Notes under the pieces: model-generated | What the model saw: the letters and a program-made list of their open reading frames with translations, nothing else | The model's database searches: none | Told to the model about the DNA's origin: nothing | Program-made: the position numbers and the translations under genes | Source of the DNA: Litorivivens lipolytica | GTDB lineage: Bacteria > Pseudomonadota > Gammaproteobacteria > Pseudomonadales > Spongiibacteraceae | Assembly (NCBI RefSeq): GCF_014191715.1 | Contig: NZ_JACHWY010000002.1 | Coordinates: 496,001-560,000, forward strand | DNA length: 64,000 bases | Reading direction: 5' to 3' | Shown: positions 8,751 through 17,418 of the stretch, in pieces | How positions within the stretch are numbered: the first letter of the stretch is position 1 | Layout: each line of letters opens with the position of its first letter

Positions 8751-8992
8751 TAAAACATGGCAGTCCCGAATAACCAATAATTAAGCGGTGGCGTCTATGC
8801 CTTTGATTCAATGGAATCGCTCACTTGCCTTTTGTCGCTGTGCTCTGCGGCGTTTTCCCATTCCTGGCCGAGTCCAACGTTCCGCGTTCATCCCATACTT
8901 GGCAACTCCGGAGAGGTGTTGCTGTTAAGAAGAACCTTTTTCATGTGAGTCATGCTTCAAGGCATGACCGAAACAAGCGAGAGGAGAAGACG

Positions 8993-9697
8993 ATGAGGAT
9001 AAAAATAATGAACCGTGCGCTATTAGTGGTCGCGCTTATGGCCTTCGGTACCGCTGTTCACGCACAGTGCCGTGACGCGGTGGTCTTGGTTCACGGCAAC
9101 ACAGGTGATCCATCCGACTGGGACAATACCTACACGGAGCTCATGTCACGTGGTTACAACAGCTCCGAGATCTTCCGACCCAGTTGGGGGAGTAAGAGCT
9201 GTGCGGCTTGCAACAATCACAACGGTTGGGAAGAAACACCCGTCTACGATGCTTTGAACAGCGCACTTAATGCGTCGTGTACCGGGAAGATCGATGTTAT
9301 CGGTCATTCCATGGGGGTGACGCTGGCGGCCCAGCAAATTAACTACTTGGGCATTCAGAGCAATGTCGATACTTTTGTCGGTGTCGCCGGGGCTTATCGG
9401 GGCCTGTGGTCCTGCGGCACCTACCCCTACAATGTCCAGAATTCGACCTGTGGTTACTGGGGCCTGTCGGTATCCAGCCCCTTCCTCGACTGGCTCTACG
9501 GTAAGCCGATTGCCAACAAGGTCTACTCGATCAAGAGCTGGTATGACCAAGTGGTATGCTCGACCGGCTACTGCACAGTTGGCGGTGTGCATTCGAGTCA
9601 GATCGCCGGCGAGAACGCCAGCTACACCTACAACCAGTACGGCCATTTTTACCTGCAGGCTTATACCTACACCAAGCAGGTTGACCTGATCCAATGA
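8993..9697 (+). CDS. Secreted class 2 lipase/esterase
   Basis: 234 residues from ATG 8993, preceded by a strong GAGGAGAAG ribosome site; longer in-frame alternatives lack one. Signal peptide 1-24 (LLVVALMAFGTAVHA), so the enzyme is exported. VLVHGNTG at 32-39 is the oxyanion region, GHSMG at 104-108 holds nucleophile Ser106, and the C-terminal YGHFYL supplies the likely catalytic His218. It is unusually cysteine rich, consistent with disulfide-stabilised secreted enzymes of the Lipase_2 family. Substrate unknown. It is monocistronic and ends before a bidirectional terminator. Confidence 0.85.
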   Translation: MRIKIMNRALLVVALMAFGTAVHAQCRDAVVLVHGNTGDPSDWDNTYTELMSRGYNSSEIFRPSWGSKSCAACNNHNGWEETPVYDALNSALNASCTGKIDVIGHSMGVTLAAQQINYLGIQSNVDTFVGVAGAYRGLWSCGTYPYNVQNSTCGYWGLSVSSPFLDWLYGKPIANKVYSIKSWYDQVVCSTGYCTVGGVHSSQIAGENASYTYNQYGHFYLQAYTYTKQVDLIQ

Positions 9698-9753
9698 TGC
9701 CAACGATTGTTCGGCGTTATACGTAGCTGAACCGAAAGCATCCGCCGCCAACT

Positions 9754-9792
9754 AAAAAGCCACCAAGCAGCATGTCTGCTTGGTGGCTTTTT
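9754..9792. terminator. Bidirectional rho-independent terminator
   Basis: Perfect 17-bp inverted repeat: AAAAAGCCACCAAGCAG (9754-9770), a 5-nt loop, and its complement at 9776-9792. It ends in T-runs on both strands, so it serves the convergent lipase and ppa genes. Confidence 0.92.
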
Positions 9793-9820
9793 CGATGCCA
9801 AGTAGCCGTAACTACGTGTC

Positions 9821-10351
9821 TTAACTTTCTTCGTGGCGCTTAACGCTATCCAGAATTTCTTGCTTGGCGGCAGCGGCGTCGTCCCAGCCATCAACCTTAA
9901 CCCACTTACCGGCTTCCAGATCTTTGTAGTGCTCGAAGAAGTGTTGGATCTGGTTGCGCAGCAGCTCAGGCAGATCAGTCGCCTGCTCAACATCTTTGTA
10001 AGTCGGGGTCAGTTTGGTAACTGGAACCGCCAGCAGTTTGGCGTCAACACCGGATTCGTCGGTCATTTTCAGAACGCCTACCGGACGGCAGCGGATGACA
10101 GAGCCGGCCAGCAGCGGGAAAGGCGTTGGAACCAGCACGTCTACCGGGTCACCATCTTCAGACAGAGTGTTGGGCACATAACCGTAGTTGCAGGGGTAGT
10201 GCATGCAGGTGGCCATGAAACGGTCAACGAAAATGGCGCCAGAGTCCTTGTCCACTTCGTATTTGATCGGGTCAGCGTGGGCTGGGATCTCGATGATTAC
10301 GTTGATTTCGTCGGGTACGTTCTTGCCGCTTGGCACGTCGTTCAGGCTCAT
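9821..10351 (-). CDS. ppa: Inorganic pyrophosphatase
   Basis: 176 residues, the normal length for the hexameric family I soluble enzyme. The signature [10 protein letters not shown] with its three metal-binding aspartates is intact, as are the IEIP and YNYGYVP-like ([10 protein letters not shown]) blocks. It hydrolyses PPi to two phosphates in the cytoplasm and drives biosynthesis. It lies 161 bp downstream of the BCCT transporter on the same strand and probably has its own promoter. Confidence 0.97.
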   Translation of the reverse strand: MSLNDVPSGKNVPDEINVIIEIPAHADPIKYEVDKDSGAIFVDRFMATCMHYPCNYGYVPNTLSEDGDPVDVLVPTPFPLLAGSVIRCRPVGVLKMTDESGVDAKLLAVPVTKLTPTYKDVEQATDLPELLRNQIQHFFEHYKDLEAGKWVKVDGWDDAAAAKQEILDSVKRHEES

Positions 10352-10512
10352 GGGAATCCTCTGGTGCGTTTATGAAAGAGTGTCGGCTTTGCCTGCGGCA
10401 AGCCATTGAAAGGCGCGCATTATACAGGCTGGAGCCCTCCGGTAGAAGCAAGGTGGTGTTTATTTAACCAGCCATGCAGTGGTAAATCGGGCCCCGTAAG
10501 TTCGTGGGGTTC

Positions 10513-12585
10513 TCAGCGCTGGTTTGGCAACCCGGCATCAAGGTCCTCCGACGAGCTGTTCAGCATCTCGTCGTGCTCCACCATGTTCCACGGCAGGTTG
10601 CCGGGCGAGATCTCGAGAAAAATCAGGTGTTTCTCGAACTTGTCGAGGATGTCGATGATGATGTCGTGCTGGTCGAAACCGAAAATATCGTAGGACTGAC
10701 CGCCGAGGCGCAGGAAGACCTCAGCGCGGTAGTACACGCGATCGGTCTCCTTGCCGTGAGACATTTCCGGGAAAGCGTAATCGGGTAGCTGGTGAGCTAC
10801 GAGGCGGATTTCATAGACAAAATCCACTTTGTCATCGCGCTGCACTTCCAGATAGGTACGGGCGTTTTCTTCATCCACATGCATTTGGGCTGACCAGTCC
10901 TGCTTGGCCAGCTCCCGCTTTACCCGCAGCATGGCTTTGGTCACGGTGGTGGCGATAAAGTCCTCTACCTCGTGCTTGTGCGGGAAGGTGACCAGACCGA
11001 GCAGGCGACGTTTCCACAGGCCGCGCCCGGAGGTGCCGCTGAAGCGATTGTGGATTTCCAGTTGCAGGGTGCGGTGGTGATGGCCCTCGATGATCAGGGC
11101 CCGCCACATACCAATGGCGGAGATGATCATAATGATTGAGAACGGGAGGGCGCTAGCAATCGTCATGGTCTGTAATGCACTGAGGCCGCCGGCCAGCAGC
11201 AGTACCGCTGCCACCGCGCCCTCGGAAGTGGCCCAGAATACCCGGTGCCAGACCGGGGATTCCTGGGCGCCGCCCGAGGCCAGTGAGTCAATCACCAGTG
11301 AGCCGGAATCCGAAGAGGTCACAAAAAACGTGATGATCAATATCACCGTGAGAAACGAGACAATCGACGAGAACGGCAGGATTTCATAGAGCTTGAACAG
11401 GGCGATGGCGTGGTCGGCCTGTACCTCTCCAATCAGCGCGGTGTAGCCCTCGTTCATGATCTTGTGCAGGGCGGTATTGCCGAATATGGAGAACCACAAA
11501 AAAGTGAAAATGGTTGGCACCAGCATCACGCCAACCACGAATTCACGGATGGTTCGGCCGCGGCTGATCTTGGCAACAAACAGACCCACAAAGGGAGCCC
11601 AGGCGATGGTCCAGCCGAAGATAAACAGCGTCCAGTTACCAATCCAGTCACTGCGGGTATAGGCCTGCAGGTTGAAGGTTCGCTCAACAATAAAGTTGAG
11701 GTAGCTGCCGGTGTTTTGCAGAAAACTTTCGAGAATATGAATAGTGGGGCCGGCCACAAAAACAAATAACATCAGCGAGACCGCCAGAATCATATTCAGA
11801 ATGGACAGGCGTTTAACCCCTTTGTCCATGCCCGCCACTACGGAAAAGATGGCCAGGCCAGTGATCAAAAAGATGCTGACAATCTGCACGGTGGTACTGA
11901 CGGGGATCTCCGGCCAGAGGTAGTTCAGCCCCGCATTGATCTGGGCAACGGACAGGCCGAGCGTCGTGGCAATCCCAAAGAGTGTGCCGAGAATCGCGAA
12001 CACGTCGACTACATGACCCGCCGGGCCGTAGATTTTGTCGCCAATCAGTGGGTAGAGCGCAGAACGCATGGACAGCGGGAGACCGTGGCGGAAGGCGAAA
12101 TAAGCCAGCACCAGCGCCACCAACCCGTAAATTGCCCAGATATGAAAGCCCCAGTGAAAGAAGGCAATCTGCATGGCCTGCTTGGCAGCGTCGACCGTTT
12201 CACCGGCGCCGGTGGGCGGCGAAGCATAGTGCAGTACGGGTTCGGCCACCCCGAAGAACAGCAGAGCGATGCCGTAACCGGCAGAGAACAGCATGGCAAA
12301 CCAGGCCGGAAAACTGTACTGGGGATCGGCGTGGTCCGGCCCTAGCTTGATATGGCCCCAGTCGGTAAAGGCAATGCCGACGATAAAGATCAGGAAGAAG
12401 GCCACCGACAGCATATAAAACCAGCCAAAGGTGTCGGTGATGTAGCTCAGGGTGGCGCTGAAGGCGTTGCCCGCCAACTCCGGATTGCTGATGGTGCCAA
12501 TCACCAGCAGCACAATCACCACAACGGCCGGCACAAACACGGGAACAAGAATGCTGCCGGTGCCCGTGAGTTTATCCTTGGTCAT
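10513..12585 (-). CDS. BCCT family choline/betaine transporter (BetT-like)
   Basis: 690 residues, ATG with ribosome site GGGAGA. Twelve membrane segments occupy about residues 10-520. The family core includes the tryptophan-rich segment FGWTIAWAPFVGLFVAKISRGRT and the GMDKGVKRLS loop. A C-terminal cytoplasmic extension of about 170 residues (521-690) is characteristic of BetT-type choline transporters, where it senses osmolality; short BCCT proteins lack it. Import of choline, betaine or a similar trimethylammonium compound is expected. No betaine synthesis genes are adjacent, so the substrate is inferred. Confidence 0.9.
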   Translation of the reverse strand: MTKDKLTGTGSILVPVFVPAVVVIVLLVIGTISNPELAGNAFSATLSYITDTFGWFYMLSVAFFLIFIVGIAFTDWGHIKLGPDHADPQYSFPAWFAMLFSAGYGIALLFFGVAEPVLHYASPPTGAGETVDAAKQAMQIAFFHWGFHIWAIYGLVALVLAYFAFRHGLPLSMRSALYPLIGDKIYGPAGHVVDVFAILGTLFGIATTLGLSVAQINAGLNYLWPEIPVSTTVQIVSIFLITGLAIFSVVAGMDKGVKRLSILNMILAVSLMLFVFVAGPTIHILESFLQNTGSYLNFIVERTFNLQAYTRSDWIGNWTLFIFGWTIAWAPFVGLFVAKISRGRTIREFVVGVMLVPTIFTFLWFSIFGNTALHKIMNEGYTALIGEVQADHAIALFKLYEILPFSSIVSFLTVILIITFFVTSSDSGSLVIDSLASGGAQESPVWHRVFWATSEGAVAAVLLLAGGLSALQTMTIASALPFSIIMIISAIGMWRALIIEGHHHRTLQLEIHNRFSGTSGRGLWKRRLLGLVTFPHKHEVEDFIATTVTKAMLRVKRELAKQDWSAQMHVDEENARTYLEVQRDDKVDFVYEIRLVAHQLPDYAFPEMSHGKETDRVYYRAEVFLRLGGQSYDIFGFDQHDIIIDILDKFEKHLIFLEISPGNLPWNMVEHDEMLNSSSEDLDAGLPNQR

Positions 12586-12667
12586 GGTTATCTCCCTGAA
12601 TTCAGACTGTTTTTCTTCAGGGGACTTACCCTAAAGCACTGAACGCAGGAATGATAGGGTGAGCCGG

Positions 12668-13150
12668 TCAGGCGGCGGGTTCTAACACCATCAATGGGAT
12701 CGTGCGCCCTGATACGGCAGAGGCACGCTCCTGGTAGTCATCAAAGCCTTTATAGATCTCTAACATCTTGTTCCACAGCGCCTCTTTTTCTGTGCCTTGC
12801 GCTTCACGAGCTACCATGGCGACCGGTTTGCGGCCAATTTGCATGCTGCACTCAGGATTGGCCTGCAGGTTGTAGTACCAGGCCGGGTGACCGGCGCAGC
12901 CGGCTTTGGAGGCGATCAGCACAATCTTGTCGTCCACTTCGCCATACACCAGACAAATTTCCCGCCATTCCCCGGATTTTCGGCCCTTGCAGGTGAGAAT
13001 GCCAACGGGTGACATAAAGAAAAAGGTGCGCATGAGGCGCCCACCGCTTTTCTTGAACACCCACGCCTGAATGCGACTCATGCGCTGCATGATCTTGATG
13101 GCGGCGGGTTCCCTCTCCTGCGAGAAGAGTTTGAGTTTCTGCTCTGCCAT
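12668..13150 (-). CDS. Deazaflavin-dependent nitroreductase-family protein (DUF385)
   Basis: 160 residues. The pattern (RSHI-like MSRIQAWVFKKSGGR, LTCKGRKSGEWREICLVY, GHPAWYYNLQANPE) is that of the Ddn/F420-dependent quinone reductase family, a split beta-barrel. In actinobacteria members use F420; in gammaproteobacteria the cofactor is unproven and may be a flavin. No cofactor F420 genes occur in the window. Monocistronic between the BCCT transporter and rlmI. Confidence 0.82.
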   Translation of the reverse strand: MAEQKLKLFSQEREPAAIKIMQRMSRIQAWVFKKSGGRLMRTFFFMSPVGILTCKGRKSGEWREICLVYGEVDDKIVLIASKAGCAGHPAWYYNLQANPECSMQIGRKPVAMVAREAQGTEKEALWNKMLEIYKGFDDYQERASAVSGRTIPLMVLEPAA

Positions 13151-13259
13151 AACACTCTCTGAGAATCGTTTTCGAAGGGCGAATTATCGTTGAGAGGCGG
13201 TTTGCAACCTATGACAAAATTGTCATGCCTCCAATTGGCAGACAGCTTTTAACACTGAC

Positions 13260-14447
13260 TCAGCGACTGATACGGCTCAGCACCGCTTTCAAATAGCGCG
13301 TTTCCGGAATCGCCGGGTGCACCGGATGATCTGCTCCTTGCATGCCTTCCATCAACACCTGGGCATTGCGATCAATGTGACGCGAGGCGGCACGAACAAT
13401 ATCGAGTAGTTCCTCGCGGGGCATGTGCATGGAACAGGAGCCGGAGATCAGGTAACCACCGTAATTGAGCAGGCGCATGGCCAGTTCATTGATGCGGCGA
13501 TAGGCGAGGGCGCCTTCTTTCAGGTCTTTTTTGCGTTTGATAAACGCTGGCGGGTCGACGATTACAATATCAAAACGCTCGCCGTCATCTTTTAACTGGC
13601 GCAGCGCTTCAAAGGCGTCGCCTTGCAGGGTTACCAGCTTGTCGCCAACAGCATTGAGCACCGCGTTTTCATGGGCTTTTTCCAGTGCGAGTTCGGATGC
13701 ATCGTTGCACCAGACTTCGCTGGCACCAAAGGCTGCCGCCTGTACCCCGAAACTGCCCACATAACTGAACACATCCAGCACCCGCTTGCCCGGTGCCAGT
13801 TCGCGCAGCCAGGCTCTATTGGGCCGCTGGTCGTAAAACCAGCCGGTTTTCTGGCCAGAGGCCAGCGGAGCAAGAAAGCGCACGCCGTTTTCGACCAGTT
13901 CAACATCCTCAGGCGATTCACCGTGGACGCATTCCACCACTTCCGGCAAGCCTTCCAGTTTGCGTACGCTGGCATCATTACGCAGCAGGATCGACTGCGG
14001 CTGCAGTACCTTTTGCAGGGCTTGGAGCACCGGTTCGCGCAGGGCTTCCATACCGGCGGTGTTGAACTGTACCGAGAGGTGATCGCCAAAACGATCCACC
14101 ACCAGTCCCGGCAGCCAGTCGCTTTCACCGTACACCAGTCGGTAGCAAGGCTCTGGGTAGAGCTGCTCGCGCAATTCCAGCGCCTGACGAAGGCGTTGAT
14201 CGATCTGTTTTTGGCCGAAGGCTTTGCTGTCCGAGTCCAGCAAGCGGGCACAGATCAGCGAGTTGGGATTCACATAGGCTACGCCTAGGGCCTTTCCTTG
14301 CGATGATTCCACCAGCACCTGCTGGCCGGCGTCAAAGCCTTTGAGGGGCGTCGCTTTGCTGTCTACCTCATTGCTGTAAATCCACAGGTGACCTCCGCGC
14401 AGGCGGCGTTCTTCGTTTTTGTTGAGGCGCAGGGTCGGTAGGCTCAT
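13260..14447 (-). CDS. rlmI: 23S rRNA m5C methyltransferase RlmI-like
   Basis: 395 residues from ATG 14447 (MSLPTLRLNKNEERRLRGG), matching the E. coli RlmI length; longer in-frame starts only add non-conserved residues. An N-terminal PUA domain (about 3-80) precedes a SAM methyltransferase with motif I VLDVFSYVGSFG and catalytic motif IV VDPPAFIKRKKD. RlmI methylates C1962 of 23S rRNA. Divergent from the MAPEG gene. Confidence 0.93.
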   Translation of the reverse strand: MSLPTLRLNKNEERRLRGGHLWIYSNEVDSKATPLKGFDAGQQVLVESSQGKALGVAYVNPNSLICARLLDSDSKAFGQKQIDQRLRQALELREQLYPEPCYRLVYGESDWLPGLVVDRFGDHLSVQFNTAGMEALREPVLQALQKVLQPQSILLRNDASVRKLEGLPEVVECVHGESPEDVELVENGVRFLAPLASGQKTGWFYDQRPNRAWLRELAPGKRVLDVFSYVGSFGVQAAAFGASEVWCNDASELALEKAHENAVLNAVGDKLVTLQGDAFEALRQLKDDGERFDIVIVDPPAFIKRKKDLKEGALAYRRINELAMRLLNYGGYLISGSCSMHMPREELLDIVRAASRHIDRNAQVLMEGMQGADHPVHPAIPETRYLKAVLSRISR

Positions 14448-14619
14448 GGCGGTCACGGCAGGAATAAATGTGGCCGCCATTATCCGCGTTGCACTGACGC
14501 ATTGCCAGACTGTGGCAAGATTCCGCTCTGCTGCTTGCCATGCCATAGCGGAACAGCGAGGATGAGGCTCGACATTTTGTCGCAGACCAAACAATGACCA
14601 ATAACAAGAGGGGAGTCTC

Positions 14620-15045
<426 letters not shown>

Positions 15046-15053
15046 CGGAAGGC

Positions 15054-15389
15054 ATGACGATGCAGTCACCAATTGGGTTTGACCCTGACTACCATCAGGA
15101 GGCTCCGGAGCGGAGCGCGCTGGAGGCCTTGTCCGGCGATACGCTGCTGGAGTTTGGCACCTCATGGTGTGGTCATTGTCAGCGCGCAGCGCCCTGTGTG
15201 GAGCAAGCCTTGACTGCGGCCTCCTTGCGTCATGTGAAAGTGGAAGATGGCAAGGGGCGGCGTCTCGGCCGGAGCTTTGGTGTAAAGCTGTGGCCGACGC
15301 TAATCTTGCTGCGTGATGGTGTTGAGGTGGGGCGTATTGTGCGACCGACCTCAACGGAGGATGTGATGGCGCTGTTGGAAACGCCTTGA
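15054..15389 (+). CDS. Thioredoxin-fold protein with CGHC active site
   Basis: 111 residues with one thioredoxin domain; active site W38-C39-G40-H41-C42. CGHC is the motif of protein disulfide isomerases and many bacterial thioredoxin-like proteins, more oxidising than CGPC. The expected cis-proline block is LWPTLILLRDG. No signal peptide, so it is cytoplasmic. Start codon 8 bp after the MAPEG stop with ribosome site GGAAGG. Confidence 0.9.
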   Translation: MTMQSPIGFDPDYHQEAPERSALEALSGDTLLEFGTSWCGHCQRAAPCVEQALTAASLRHVKVEDGKGRRLGRSFGVKLWPTLILLRDGVEVGRIVRPTSTEDVMALLETP

Positions 15390-15432
15390 AGTCTCGCGAA
15401 CACCTCGCGATTCGTGGAGTAGGGAACGCAAA

Positions 15433-16380
15433 ATGAAAGTCGTAATTATCGGCACCGGCTTTGGCGAAAACGTTGTCGCTCCGGCCTGGCAAAGTCTGGG
15501 TTGCGAGGTCGAGATCGTTTCGCCGCGTGATGACGTAGCTGTCCGCAAGGCGCTTGCGGGCAAGCCCGACTTGGTTTCCATTCACTCGCCACCGTTTATG
15601 CATAAAGCGCATGTGCTGAGCGCATTGGAGTCCGGTAGTGCGGTTCTCTGTGACAAACCCTTCGGTATCAGTACCGGAGATGCGCGGGCCATGTATGACG
15701 CGGCGATGGAGTGTGGAGCGCCGAACTTTCTTAACTTTGAGTTTCGCTGCCGGGCTTCAAATCTGAAAGTCAAAGAGCTGGTCGACAGCGGTGCCATCGG
15801 CACCTTGCAACACGGCAGTTGGCAGGCCTGGAATCATCTACTGCGCGAGCGGAATCACGGCTGGCTGTTCGACGCTGCATTAGGCGGTGGCTGGCTGGGC
15901 GCCTATGGGTCTCACCTGATCGATAATATTTTGTGGTTGACCGGCAGTCGGGTAATTGAGTGCGGTGGCGTCAGTTCGATCAGTCAGACGCAGCGACCCG
16001 ACCGCGAGGGTAAATTGCAGGACTGCACCGCAGAAGACGCCGCTTGCTTTCAATTGCTGCTGGAAAACGGATTTACCGCGAATGTCGATATCAGCGCGGC
16101 GGCGCCCCTCTATGTGGAGCCGCGTATGACCTTGATCGGCAGCGATGGAATTATTGAGCTTTACAACGATGAAGCCTTGGTGCTCAAACGCCCGGATCAA
16201 CGCGAGGAAAAGTTCACGATAGAGGGTGAACATAACCAGTTTATGGGCGCGCAAACAGCCTGGCTGAAAAACGTTAAACAGGCTTTGCTTGATGAGGCGC
16301 CGCTGTCGCCTTCCTTTGCAGACGGTCTGGCGACTGCGCGGGTATTGGAGCAATTAAAACGATCTTTGGAGAGACCATGA
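15433..16380 (+). CDS. Gfo/Idh/MocA family oxidoreductase
   Basis: 315 residues. N-terminal Rossmann fold with GTGFGENVVAPAW at 8-20 and the family CDKPFG block near residue 75, then the C-terminal alpha/beta domain. Members are NAD(P)-dependent sugar, inositol or amine dehydrogenases; the substrate cannot be read from sequence. Its stop overlaps the DJ-1 start (ATGA), so the two are translationally coupled. Confidence 0.88.
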   Translation: MKVVIIGTGFGENVVAPAWQSLGCEVEIVSPRDDVAVRKALAGKPDLVSIHSPPFMHKAHVLSALESGSAVLCDKPFGISTGDARAMYDAAMECGAPNFLNFEFRCRASNLKVKELVDSGAIGTLQHGSWQAWNHLLRERNHGWLFDAALGGGWLGAYGSHLIDNILWLTGSRVIECGGVSSISQTQRPDREGKLQDCTAEDAACFQLLLENGFTANVDISAAAPLYVEPRMTLIGSDGIIELYNDEALVLKRPDQREEKFTIEGEHNQFMGAQTAWLKNVKQALLDEAPLSPSFADGLATARVLEQLKRSLERP

Positions 16381-16967
16381 CTAAACATATAGGCATCTAT
16401 CTCTATCCCATGGCCGAGGTGCTGGATTTCTCTGGCCCCTTTGAGGTTTTTACCACAGCGTCTCGCGTTTGCGCTGGCGACGAACCTTTCGCCGTAAGCC
16501 TGATTAGCGAGACGGGTGGTGCGGTGGTAGCGCGTGCCGGTTATCGCGTGGAAACTGATTTTGCCATCGATCGGCATCCGCCTTTAGATGCTCTGGTTGT
16601 GGTAGGCGGCGTGCACCATCAAGAAATGGAAAAACCTCGGGTCATTGACTGGATACGCCGTCAGGCAAGCCAGATACCAGTGGTGGCGTCGGTGTGCACG
16701 GGCGCTTTCTTATTGGCGAAAGCCGGCTTGTGTGAAGGTAAGCGGGTGACCACTCACTGGGAAGATATTCCCGATCTTAAACAGCAGTTTCCCCAGCTTG
16801 AGGTGGTTGGCAATGTGCGCTGGGTCGATCAAGGCAATCTGGTGACATCAGGGGGAATTTCCGCCGGCATAGATATGAGCCTGCATCTGGTGGATCGCCT
16901 GTATGCCCGCTCGCTGGCAGAGCGTACGGCTAAACAAATGGATTTTGACTGGCGGGAAAATCGCTAG
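16377..16967 (+). CDS. DJ-1/PfpI family protein (isonitrile hydratase-like)
   Basis: 196 residues. Class I glutamine-amidotransferase-like fold with the reactive cysteine C107 in ASVCTGAFLLAKAG and a nearby histidine in TTHWED, the pattern of isonitrile hydratase and of the sensor half of AraC-type GATase regulators. There is no HTH, so it is a stand-alone enzyme or chaperone. Coupled to the preceding oxidoreductase gene. Confidence 0.87.
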   Translation: MTKHIGIYLYPMAEVLDFSGPFEVFTTASRVCAGDEPFAVSLISETGGAVVARAGYRVETDFAIDRHPPLDALVVVGGVHHQEMEKPRVIDWIRRQASQIPVVASVCTGAFLLAKAGLCEGKRVTTHWEDIPDLKQQFPQLEVVGNVRWVDQGNLVTSGGISAGIDMSLHLVDRLYARSLAERTAKQMDFDWRENR

Positions 16968-16979
16968 CGCGAGTAAGGT

Positions 16980-17013
16980 GGCCAGCCACAGCAATCGTGC
17001 ACTGTGACTGGCC
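16980..17013. terminator. Hairpin between convergent genes
   Basis: GGCCAG-C-CACAG (16980-16991) pairs with CTGTG-A-CTGGCC (17002-17013) around a 10-nt loop. It lies between the DJ-1 and nirD stops, but neither strand has a T-run after it, so terminator function is uncertain. Confidence 0.4.
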
Positions 17014-17038
17014 GGGGGGGAGACGTATCGTGTTGTTG

Positions 17039-17374
17039 CTAGGCGGCAGCTTGGGCTTCGGCGGCGATCAACACCGTATCGCCATCGAGTTTGACATTGT
17101 AAGCCGCAATGGATTCATTTTCGTCTTCAATACAGCGGCCGGTAGCCAGCGCAAAATGCTGCTTGTAGATCGGTGACGCGACCACCAGTTCGCCTTCAAG
17201 GCTGCCGACGATACCGCGAGAAAGCACGTTGGCGCCACTAAAGGGATCGAAGTTATCCAGCGCGAAAACCGCATTATCGATCTTGAATATGGCAATCTGT
17301 TTACCGTCGACCAGTGCACAGACGCCGGCGTTCGGAGGAATGTCGTTGGTGGAGCACACGGCTGTCCAGTTCAT
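17039..17374 (-). CDS. nirD: Nitrite reductase small subunit NirD
   Basis: 111 residues from ATG 17374, preceded by AAGGAAG; longer in-frame starts add only non-conserved residues. It has the Rieske-like fold of NirD (WTAVCSTNDIPPNAGVCALVDGK; ENES-x-AAYNVKLDG), but as in other NirD proteins lacks the cluster ligands. It partners NirB in the cytoplasmic NAD(P)H-dependent reduction of nitrite to ammonium. It follows nirB by 44 bp and closes the operon. Confidence 0.95.
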   Translation of the reverse strand: MNWTAVCSTNDIPPNAGVCALVDGKQIAIFKIDNAVFALDNFDPFSGANVLSRGIVGSLEGELVVASPIYKQHFALATGRCIEDENESIAAYNVKLDGDTVLIAAEAQAAA

Positions 17375-17418
17375 GTTGTCTTCCTTTTTAAATATGTCTG
17401 TCATCATCGGCCTCGCTA

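Larger units (their letters stand above)
8438..8992. other. 555-bp non-coding region between merR and lipase genes
   Basis: No convincing ORF on either strand. It holds the MerR promoter (8467-8498), two identical AACGATCGTT-containing sites, an AT-rich patch at about 8596-8640, and a sigma-70-like promoter at 8721-8750. From that promoter the lipase leader would be about 235 nt, long enough for a regulatory 5' UTR or a small RNA. An in-frame TTG extension of the lipase reaches back to 8825 but lacks a ribosome site. Confidence 0.6.

Noticed and set aside
8825-8992. In-frame extension of the lipase to a TTG, giving a hydrophobic MPFVAVLCGVF start
   Set aside because: No ribosome site, and a complete signal peptide follows the ATG at 8993 with a strong GAGGAG.
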